The notes under the pieces are model-generated. The model searched no databases. It had not been told where the DNA came from and saw nothing but the letters and a program-made list of their open reading frames with translations. Positions 54,653-64,000 of a DNA stretch of 64,000 nucleotides are shown here, one piece after another. A program made the translations under genes and the position numbers. This DNA comes from Prostheceraeus crozeri (taxonomy: Eukaryota > Platyhelminthes > Polycladida > Euryleptidae): NCBI GenBank assembly GCA_907163375.1, contig CAJQUW010003166.1, positions 62,001 to 126,000 of the forward strand, read 5' to 3'. Every line of letters starts with the position of its first letter. Position 1 is the stretch's first letter.

Positions 54653-57600
54653 AATTAGGGTCTCAACCTCGAGCGTAGGAATCTGGCAATCTATAAAACA
54701 GAGCTCACATCCACATTGAGAGCATTGCTACTTCGTTGACATGCATTCTCCTGACAGATGTGCCTTACGATGGCGGCTTCCGCTGGTTGAAAATGGTTTG
54801 GGTGATAGAAGTCTATATTAGTCAACGCATTGTCAAGCACGTTGACGTTCTCTGATCGGTTCATAACAGCAACACGCGACATCATAGAAGCATAGACATC
54901 AAAACTTCTATGAGGTGAAGAGAAGCCCGCTGCGAATGATCGTTTTCTGGTGTAAGAGGAACAATGCATTCGTCTATATTGTCACCACCACCTTCCTGCC
55001 ATGCAACAACGAACTTTAGACTTAATCAATTAATGAATTAAGCCATCTCCTGTACGTGTTACGTAGTACCTTATCTCACGGCTCAGGGCAACGTGACAAC
55101 TTAGAAGGGCTACGTGACAATGTCACATAGGGTATATGTTAAAATATGCCCTGTTTGTAAGCGAGCAACAACTATTCCTTTTCATTACCTCTTTTTAATA
55201 ATTACAGAACCAAAACGCATTTTAATAATAAATCAAGGAATTTTTATACATTTCTGAAAACAGCGTCCAAATTGCAACACATAATAGTCTATTCTACCTT
55301 TTCAGATGTCTTGCAAAACCCATTTGTAAATAAGAGCATCCTGTTGATACAATTCCTTCAATTAGACTTCATTGCATTATTTTATGTGAGTTGATTATTA
55401 AATCTGAAGAGCGCATGTTATATAGGAATAACACAAATGAAAGCCAATTGTTTCATTCTTAGATAAAGCCAGAGTGAGGTTCACTTACAATTCACCTAAT
55501 ACATGATTAAATGAATTTTCTGAACAGAAAAATGAGCCAAGTCTTTACTTTTGATCATGCAGACTGTTTCTTTGTAATAAGTACGAAGCTTGGTTATGGT
55601 TGTACATGTACATCGTTGCTGTGCCCACCGTTGCCAGGCCACGCCAAACGCGATTGCCAAGCTTGGCAATAACTTAACGTGTAAATGTAATTTTGCGATA
55701 AGAAATTACCTGATACAACAGAATAAATATACATGAATTATCAGAAAATTTGATATAAAATTGGTTTAAGCAAATAAAAACAAACAACATATATTACGCA
55801 TGTTATACAATGCACATTGACAACATCCTTGACATTGACAGACATCCGATGTTCGATTCCATTTGGACCTAAAATGCCGTCTGTTAATTATTTGCAATAC
55901 ATGGATCCATATTGTAGTTTCAGCCTGGTGAATAACTCAAAGAGCGTTGTTGACATGGCTGAGCCTTATTGATAGCCAATTGCTCAGTGTAATATTCGGA
56001 TTCTCACTGAATTTGTTAATAGTCATGAATCCTACAGAGGGAGTTTTGTGTTTATCAATGCTCATCAGTCTTCATCTGAATCTTTTTTCTTCCAAATTGA
56101 TAGTACTGCAGTGTGGTACTGCATTAAATTGCTGTATCACCGCTCTCATCTTTAACAATTTTTTTCAGAGAAATTACTGAACGAATATTCTTGAAACTCA
56201 TCATATAATATCAGTGAATTGTGCTTTACATCATGTGCCATTTCCAAGGCTTTTTGTCGCATTGCGCACCGTACAGCTGAAAAAACAGAATTTCTCCCCA
56301 TTGCCGTAATGTTTTTTTTGCCACGATAAGGACCGTACTAAAATGATTTTCAAATTTTGGCATCTACACGTATTTCTCATCTAGCCCTTTTAAGCAATTA
56401 AATATCTTTGGTGTTTTCTCAAACGAGATCGTATCACAAGCTACCTGCCACTGGTAGAGCAGGATATCCTAATCAAAATGGTACCACCTCTTTGGCAAGT
56501 ATCGAATCATTTTGATAAAATGACTTTCATTCTATACATCGCATTCGAAGAGTTTTTTGCTGATTTCAGTAGAGTATACCGAAATAAAATCATTCACATA
56601 TTAAGAGGATCGCAAGTACGTTGTAGAAGACGTGGTACTGAATGAGCCAAATGAGCTGATTCGATCTAGCAAATTTATAATCCATGCGATGGCAAAAGGC
56701 AGTTGAATGTGATGATCATGAACCTATTTTTGTTAAAAGCCAGGAAAACTAGCCAAGGCTAATATACGTTTAATTTCTCACGTGATCTTGAAAGAAAGCA
56801 ATAAAACATCTGGATTATTCTCTGGGTATTCTCTGGATTATTCATCTGGGGAATTCTGGATTATTCCCTCGAAACGTTGCAAACCTGTCTGTCAGATTAT
56901 CAAATAAGCGAGTCATCTCAACATGCATAATAAGTGCAGGATGTCGGATTTTAGTGCAATGCAATTCTTGGTCAATCACCAGGCGCCTCAGGCTTGGATG
57001 ACACGATCGTCAAATGTCTATCATATTGCAAGCGACAATCAACTTTTATCTTCTAGAGGAAATCCGACAGCAATAAAGAAGCGCCTACAATTTACAATGT
57101 GGTTTTCGAAAAGGAAATTAGGTGGCGCTATTACTACAATATGTGACACACACTGTCGTGATGCATAAATTGCCTGAGATCCAAATAATGAATTCACGCA
57201 GCCCCTTTTTCATTTGATCAAATGTTGATATGCAACTATGTTGATCTGCAGATCAGTGCGAATTCTTGACTTTCGTTCGCGCCCATGACGAAGGCCCTTA
57301 GTCGAAATTGATTGTAAGCACAATCGTCCATTCTTGATTGAAGGCCTGTTGCTCTCAGCAAATGTGATAAGTTTCGAGATCTTCAAAGTGCATTTATGCT
57401 TGCAGGTTTAAACTATTCGATATATCAAGATGGACAAATAGAAGTCAGAGGGAATCAGTCAAACACAGTGAATTTCAGTCAGAGGCCTTCATGTGTCCGC
57501 GACTTAAATTGTAGCTACCGGGAATCGTGATGAATTTAGTAAGTTATAATATAGCGAAAGAGAAAAAAACTCTAGTAAAATCATTTTTATCGATTAGACA

Positions 57601-58110
57601 TGTATTATCTCTTCGTTTTCCCTAAAAGATTAAAAAGCAAAAATATAAAATCGTGGGAAATCTATAGATCATAAGCAAGCAATTCAAAACATTCCGTTGC
57701 AAAACATGATGCCAGTGCCATGTTTTTTGTTTTTCGTCACTTAAGTTTAAAGGCGATGAAGACAAGAAATTCCTAATTCAAGTGCTTCGTGAAAGCGATT
57801 GATATTTGTTTCATGTCGCTGATGACCAGCTTTGTAATACATTAAAACAACAAGTTCATTTTTCTCTCTATATGTATTTATCACTCTTATCACATCAGAA
57901 TTTCGATTCATCGAGGACGGACTCAGTAAAAAGTCAATAATGAAAATAGGATAGATGTCTTATCAGAGTAATAAAAGTTTGAAAAGTATTCCTCTAATTT
58001 TCATCATAGAGGAATTTGCGATATGAACATCTATGAGTTGACATTCATCTGATCCATATGTACATATCATGATCACAGGCAAAAGGAAGGCGGTATGCCA
58101 AAAATCTGAC
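54653..58110. other. Intergenic, no gene recognised
   Basis: Lies past the dynein stop codon. A 92-residue minus-strand frame at 54691-54969 has no recognisable similarity. A short cluster of CTGGATTATTC words at about 56810-56870 is a minor local repeat. Confidence 0.45.
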
Positions 58111-58217
58111 TTATTCCATCGCATTTTCACATAGAAGTGCAGAACCCATGTTAATCCAGTGATCGACTGACACGGGCGAAGGCAAGTAGACAGCCACGAC
58201 ATAATTCGTAGACATTC
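58111..58217 (-). CDS. DNAH6: DNAH6-like last exon
   Basis: Acceptor TTTTTTCAG before 58217; two bases complete a Gly codon, then [20 protein letters not shown] and [14 protein letters not shown] before TAA at 58111-58113. It matches the dynein C-terminal pattern STNFV...LP...HWI.RG.ALLC. Confidence 0.92.
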
Positions 58218-61200
58218 CTGAAAAAATAATCACATGAAAATTCATCTTGAAAATAGCAAGAAATTACTATGAAGAAGTTTCTTAATATGTCTGCATGAAC
58301 TTTCTCAAGCAAATTCAAATTATGACAACCGGATTCATATAAAGGATACATCCTAAATGCGATCACTGATTACAAAATTGTGGGTAAGAATCCTTAACTG
58401 AAAATGATAAACTAAATAATTGTAATAATAATAGCTTTATTGAGTTCACTTCCATGACAGATGCGGTGAACGTTACAATTATACGGTGACAATAAGTAGA
58501 AGATACAAGAAGGACCTATGGTCCAAGGAGATAAAACTGAGAAAAACTATCGACAAGCACGAATGAATGAGTCTCCAAATCTCGAAGTCTTAGAAAAAGG
58601 AGGCCGCAGCTCACATTTAGAACGGGTGGCAATACTTGTTTGACACTTAACATCAAAAATATCTCGAAGAAGATGATGTTCATCAGAAGTATTTTTTCTA
58701 AAGAGTATCAGACAACAATTGTCAGAAAAAAACTAAAAGAGGTTTAGGCAGCGATACAATTCCAATGATACATAAAGCTCGCAGTTCAATACGTTCAAGT
58801 ATTTTCAGTAAGTTTTGCGAGGCATCACAAAAGGAACAAAAAGCTTAAGTCAAAATAGACCTTATGAAGGCCACATGACATTTGAGCATTATGCCGGTAT
58901 CTGCACCACAACGTCGTAAAGTACGTAATATGAAGAAAAACCTACGGGATGCTTTCTTAACAATAAAATTAATGTGCGTGTTCCAACGAAAATCATTGGA
59001 CAAGTAGACACCAAGATATTTAAACTGTCAACTTGTTTAAGAAAACAACCATCAGAAATTTTAACAGGACAGGCTGTAAATGTTGAAAAAGCTGTAAATG
59101 CAATTATCGGAACATAATTATAAAATTTTCTCACAATTGAGCAATCACAATTTTTATTAAGGAAATTATAATGCACGTTTCTATTATGACTTAGAGGGGT
59201 TATAAATGATATTTTAGAATTTGCTAAAAAATAAATTTCTATTGTTTACTCATCTAAGGAGCACATATATCTAAATGCTCTCTAGTTTTCAAATTACCAT
59301 CACATATCGGTACATTCGACGAACGGATTTATATGTACGTATCTTCCATCAACAAATATCGGTGACTTTGTTCGACTGACTTTTGTTTGACGGTACATCT
59401 CTTCCGCAATAATTTTGTTTAACAAAATAATCCTTTGAACATTTTACGAGCAAGCCTATATCACAGCGGTAGAATTGTCCGACAATAACTTAAATCAACC
59501 TCATTATATTCATCGAACGTTGCAAAAAGAAATACTACAACATTGTTTAAAAACCATTTGTAGGAAGAGCTGACTGGAAATTCAACAGTCAGTAGATAAC
59601 AGTTTCGTCCTCTTGCACGCGGTGAATGAAGCATGGACATGCACGCGCACGTGCATGTAGATGTAACACTTTCGTGTGTGTACCCCCTTGCGTATTAAAT
59701 AAAAGTCAACAATCTAAATGACAAAATGTTTGAAAATACAGCGTCCAATTGATGGCGTCCCCTTCTACGCATGAATTCTGCCGTTCAGCGTCTCTATTGC
59801 TCGCGGCTACATCTCATCTAGGATACCATGAATTTCATCTTGAATTCTTCGCTTCAATTCATCGATGGCTGTGTCGTGTAGACCCGACTCTTAAGGTAGC
59901 CCCACAAGTATACTCGCAAACGGATATATCCGGTGATCTTGGTGCCAGCGAATGTCAATGTCATTGAGATGACACAGTTACCGAATAGTTCTCCTACGAA
60001 TGCCATTGACTGCCTTGCAGCGTGCGATGTCGCACCATCCTGTTGAAATCAGGTTTCATCAAGTGGAAAATTGTTCAATGCAGGTGCAAGAAACGATTGT
60101 AGCATCTCAGCAAATCGATACGAACTCCGATGTGACAGTCGCTGTGACCTTGTTTTTCTGACAAAGGAGATTCAACTTTGGACAAGAGAGATTCAACTTC
60201 GGACAGGAGTATGATTCAATTTCGGACATTTTTTACACTTTTTAAGTTACATTTCCGGCTTCTGTAAAGGGCAAGAGTTGACTCTGAACACCCAACGAAG
60301 CTCAGAATTAGTTGAAATACAGCCGAAGCCTTATAGATTTCGAAACCCTCTTTGATTACATCTGCGCTTAGAATTTACCGAAGAACACTGAAGTTCACAA
60401 TATAGGAAGAATTAGAAACGTTTGCATGAATTAATGACACAGACTGTTACTCGAGTGCAGCTGTCATTTGCTGTTGCCAAGCAACCATTTACGGCATTAG
60501 TTGGCCTATCATTAGTATGTCCTTACTTGCCTATGCTGATAACTGCTTTGGTTTTCGCTGTTCGTCGCGTCGAGTCGACTGACGATCTCTGTATCCTGTG
60601 TTCAATGTCCCTAGCATGTACTCAGCACTATTTCACCGGCCACTCGAAAGAGTAGCCTTCTCTAATTCATATATTCAACAGCATATATTGGAATCTTTTC
60701 GGCATCAGAAAATACTTCATATATCGAATAGCAAGATATCAATCTTCATAAATCGGGGTGAATTGCGTCGACCTACTTTCTCTGATTATCATCTAGTTCA
60801 GTGGGAAACCACTACAGCTAATTCAAAATCTTCATGTGGATCAATGTGTGATAAGAAATTTCGACCTACCAGTTGTTGAGAGAACACCTGCTCGAGCTCC
60901 GGTCTTATAGAGGGGAGCAGCATACAGAGCTGGATCTGGTTCATAGTCCATCTTCGGGATCATGTGCATCATTGGAAGAATAGACAACATTTCTCCACGT
61001 TTAGAATCAGTGGTGGACATATCTTCATCATTCCATCGGAAGCCATCCATGAACAGTCCATGAACAAGAACACCATCCTCAGGAGAATCCACAACCTGCA
61101 ATGAAAACCGAAGTGGTCGTTAAGGAAAACACTTATCACAACAAGGGTTTAAAACACATGTCTTTTTGAAATGCTTAAAATATAACAGTGGTCAAGAAAG

Positions 61201-63275
61201 TGATGATAATCACAACTGCAGGAAGTTCAAGGAGAGGCCGATCATGAAAGAGGCGGCGGATAAGTGTGACCGAAGAAGATATGAAGAGGATAAAAGCTAT
61301 CATTTAGTAAGCTACAAATATAGAGATGAAGGGAAAAGAAAAGCAGTGAAAAGACTGGCCGAATGTAGCTAGCGGTTAATTTCTGTTAGCAGAATATCCC
61401 GGAATGATTGATTTTGAATTGCTTTAAAACAAAAATATGATATTTATATGTAATTTTGTTTTTTTATTCCAGCATTTTGCGCAGTTTATTTTCTATTGAA
61501 CAACCTATCGAATGTGTCACAAAAGATGTATTGGTGTGTGAACATAGCACCTATAATGTCAATTACATGTCAGCGCATTCGTGAATTTACTAAGTTGCAT
61601 GTTTACATCATACTACTTATATTTGCTGATAGCGACTCAATTTATCAAAAGTATCCTTCGCATTCGCCTGTATAGTAAGCCAGGGATAGACAGTAAAATG
61701 ATTGGCTTACTTGATCTGTTCTTTCTGTTCACGCTTTCAAAAAGCATCATCCAAGGTGTCTATATACATGTTTACATCACACTCAATTGTATAGCAGATT
61801 AAAAACAGAGAATATTTAATAAAAACGAATGTTTGAATACAATTTAAAGAACATGCTGCAAAAAACACATGCTGAGAGCACAAGTTTAAAAAACGGGTTT
61901 TAGAACAGACTTTGTCAAACAAACGCTACGTTAAAACTGTTGTTTTTCATCTTCTATCAAAACAGACATTCCATTGAAATAAGGAACCTTGCATTATTTA
62001 GTCATAAGTAGAGTTGACGTACCTGATCAAGTTCAAGTTCTTGTCCAAATTGAAGTTCTGCCATCGCTTTCGTGACAGCCTCTTGGTCACGGTAGTGAGG
62101 AAGAACTGCGAATTCAAACGACAGGTGATCGATCGGTTCATCGTATTTCCTCGCATAATTTTGAAGCGTTCCTGAAAAATGACAAGGTGACTGTTTTGAC
62201 TTTGAAAATAACAAAATGATGAATAGGGTTGCTGAAGAGATGCAAATACTGTATGGAAGGCACTGAAAGCCATGCGCATGTGGGAACATTAACGTGATGG
62301 CATTTTATTTATCCCTATCAATATACTTTTCTGTCAGCTATCTCTACTTCATGTGGTGCTCCATTGTTTGAGTTCTATACCATTTCAGATTTTCCAAACA
62401 TATATGAATCTGAAATTTATATGGATTACTGGTTAAATTTAGATTTATTACTGAAAACCTCTGTAGGCTGAAATATCGGTAGGACTGCTTGACGGGGATA
62501 ACCAAAATGATTAAGATTTACATTGTGTGCCAAAATTTAGGATCACTATTGAGATAGTTTCCATAATTGCTTGAAAAACATTATATTCTGTGAATTTGAC
62601 ATCGATGCTATGCATCGAACGATAACTGAGGAATCTACAAGTTTTGACTTTGCGTAAAATACAAAGCGCTACTCTGAGAAGTAAAAGCTTACCCGTTAAG
62701 AATCCCTGAGGGAAAAAGAATCCAGAGAGCCAATAGGACTTCGGACAGCCATGAATCATCCAGTTATTTATGAAGTGGCATCTCAGGATCAAATCCTTGA
62801 CCCAAGAGGCCAAAGCTTTCAAGCTTGGATAAGCAGCATCTGCCCATAAGTCAGGCACTTGGTTATTGAGAAAAGCATTGTAAACACTTTCAAGGACCTC
62901 AGACATAACGACAAAGCCTTTTATCGCCTTTTGAAGTTGCTCTAACGAATCCTGGAAAGCAAATGAAAAAGAATGACAGCTATTCGCTGTATGCATCAAT
63001 ATTTAAATATTTCTTACTCTGATGATTCTCAGCAATTTGTTGAAACGATCAATTTCTTGTGTGAGTACTGTCGTCAAACTGTTCAGTCTACCTTTACTGT
63101 CCTCCTCGAATAGTTCAGGCTTGGCTGACTCGATATCGATCTTTACCATCAGTTTATTTAGTGTTGCTTCCGCTAATTCGTATACGATATCGTCGTTGGA
63201 TTTTCCAGACCCACCACTTGCTACTCGTGGTTGGACATCCAGGATTGTCGTTATTAACTTGTTCGTCTCTTGAAT
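58111..63275 (-). CDS. DNAH6: Axonemal dynein heavy chain (DNAH6-like), C-terminal end, 5 exons, 5' beyond window
   Basis: Five exons with matching phases and GT/AG sites: 63018-63275, 62693-62951, 62023-62171, 60870-61095, 58111-58217, encoding the last 332 residues. Motifs in order: [75 protein letters not shown] / [57 protein letters not shown]. These are the AAA6 and C-terminal regions of ciliary dynein heavy chains. [16 protein letters not shown] and GSALLC point to the DNAH6 group by memory of that family. The protein is an inner-arm motor of motile cilia. Introns range from 66 bp to 2.65 kb. Confidence 0.92.
58413..59175 (-). mobile_element. Non-LTR retrotransposon 3' end (CR1/L2-like group), decayed
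   Basis: After a frameshift the minus strand reads [51 protein letters not shown], then [19 protein letters not shown], the post-catalytic part of a LINE reverse transcriptase. It ends with [20 protein letters not shown] and FIRAC. The 3' end finishes in an AATAAAGC then ATTATTATT tail (58413-58441), as in CR1-like elements. It is 5'-truncated with at least two frameshifts and stops. Confidence 0.82.
59720..60165 (-). pseudogene. IS630/Tc1/mariner-type transposase fragment
   Basis: The minus strand reads [19 protein letters not shown], a TGA where Trp is expected, then [29 protein letters not shown], then [16 protein letters not shown]. After a frameshift it gives [18 protein letters not shown] and [11 protein letters not shown]. 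The order is that of a DDE_3-type transposase with the second catalytic Asp in QQDGA. The N-terminal helix-turn-helix region and first Asp are not seen. It lies in the last dynein intron. Confidence 0.82.
60870..61095 (-). CDS. DNAH6: DNAH6-like exon 4 of those seen
   Basis: Acceptor TTCATTGCAG before 61095 and donor GTAGGTCG after 60870; phase 0 in, phase 1 out. Encodes [20 protein letters not shown], then [13 protein letters not shown] and [17 protein letters not shown], the C-terminal barrel region of the dynein heavy chain. Confidence 0.93.
62023..62171 (-). CDS. DNAH6: DNAH6-like exon 3 of those seen
   Basis: Acceptor TTTTTCAG before 62171 and donor GTACGTCA after 62023; phase 1 in, phase 0 out. 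Encodes [32 protein letters not shown] and [12 protein letters not shown]. Confidence 0.92.
62693..62951 (-). CDS. DNAH6: DNAH6-like exon 2 of those seen
   Basis: Acceptor GCTTTCCAG before 62951 and donor GTAAGCTT after 62693; phase 0 in, phase 1 out. Encodes [48 protein letters not shown] and [16 protein letters not shown]. Confidence 0.94.
63018..63275 (-). CDS. DNAH6: DNAH6-like exon 1 of those seen
   Basis: Acceptor CTTTTAG before 63275 and donor GTAAGAAA after 63018; phase 0 both ends. Encodes [39 protein letters not shown] and [20 protein letters not shown]. Followed by a 66-bp intron (62952-63017). The preceding exon is not within the window. Confidence 0.92.
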
Positions 63276-64000
63276 CTAAAAGAACGAAAATTATTCGAAT
63301 TAGGCTCATCACATGAGAATACACATAAGGTTGCATGACTTTAAGTCGCCATGCTATCAATAATTGGTTAACCTAAGCCGAACCCCCCCTAGTTTTCCGG
63401 GGCAAAACTCGGGATGTGAGCTCTATGCGGAGTTCTTCCCGGTCTTCTGAATGAGAAAAGCTTTATAAATCAAATGAAGCTGACCGTTTTAATACCAGAC
63501 ACAACCTGGTTCACTGTTTTTCGCAACTCAAGCTTTTGTCTCAATGAACAAGATTGACCTTCATCTACACGTATTTCGGAAGATGACTGTAGATTACAGC
63601 TGAATTGAAATACATAATAAACTATCTTGTTAAGATTTATTTAACTTGATCTCAAAACATGTTCTTTTCAGTAGTTTTTCTTAATGAAATGTGTTTCTTT
63701 TCTGGAAGCGTGCATTTTGTGAACATGAAATACAATTTTTATAATTTCTTTTTAGTCTTTCATAAACATAAATGTCCGCATTTTGTGACTGAATATGAAA
63801 ATTCTGCAAATTCTGAAGAATAATCGAATTTAATTATATTTTCTCTTCAATTTTATGATCTAGCTGCAATTTCCCCCTTTAAAACTTAAATTGTGAATCG
63901 GTCTACGTGAATTGTAACAGTATTTTTAAAAAGAGAGAGTAATTATGGCAGACAACATCATAGACATTGCGACAATGAGATCTCTGCAACGTTCCTTTAC
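63276..64000 (-). other. DNAH6-like intron running off the window
   Basis: No dynein exon motifs are seen here, so the upstream exon lies past position 64000. AT-rich with a short GC patch near 63390-63440. Confidence 0.6.

Larger units (their letters stand above)
58218..60869 (-). other. DNAH6-like last intron (2.65 kb)
   Basis: Contains a LINE 3' end (58413-59175) and a mariner-like transposase fragment (59720-60165), both on the same strand as the gene. Nothing else is supported; plus-strand frames at 60422-60879 are unassigned. Confidence 0.75.

Noticed and set aside
54691-54969. 92-residue minus-strand frame, possible USP first exon
   Set aside because: No similarity to USP53/54 N-termini; a possible GTGAGC donor exists but no other support, and hAT-like repeats adjoin it.

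Overview
This window is eukaryotic (metazoan) nuclear DNA: AT-rich, with intron-split genes bounded by GT/AG sites, no bacterial-style operons, and dense transposon debris. Two conserved host genes can be followed exon by exon, both on the minus strand. The first (9622-36576) is a ubiquitin-specific protease of the USP53/USP54 (Drosophila echinus) family. Seven exons are placed, giving about 914 residues from the catalytic-Cys box to the stop; the exon(s) holding the true N-terminus were not found. The second (58111-63275, continuing past the window edge) is the 3' end of an axonemal dynein heavy chain, closest in recalled motifs to DNAH6. An axonemal dynein implies an animal with motile cilia. 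A tRNA-SINE-like box and frequent TAGGCCTA-type words recall marine invertebrates, possibly ambulacrarian deuterostomes, but the sequence does not settle the taxon.

Layout. 1-887 holds nothing recognised. 888-7891 is bounded by inverted termini with TGACGTC-rich subterminal repeats and flanking TA, and contains a polypyrimidine tract, a 327-bp palindrome and a complete but decayed pogo/Tigger transposon (4234-7225) whose transposase ends in a PHD-like zinc finger. 8202-8570 is another pogo-type remnant. 9622-36576 is the USP gene, with introns from 66 bp to 10.5 kb carrying SINE-like, hAT-like, MITE-like and foldback repeats. 36888-45117 is a repeat nest: two inverted copies of a ~182-bp-period tandem repeat flank an RTE-type LINE that is split by a nearly complete PIF/Harbinger element (38926-41361, both genes present), followed by hAT-like copies rich in GGGATT palindromes. 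45.5-58.1 kb is intergenic or USP 5' intron, with a mariner-like transposase scrap, a foldback hAT with a target-site duplication (50083-51615) and other repeats. 58111-63275 is the dynein gene; its last intron holds a LINE 3' end and a second mariner-like transposase fragment.

The two host genes have no evident functional link. I found no tRNA, rRNA, CRISPR array or obviously new multi-gene system. The best leads are the C-terminal double zinc-knuckle exon of the USP gene, its symmetrical tail exons, the 7-kb TGACGTC-bounded structure, and the nested Harbinger-in-RTE with inverted satellite flanks.
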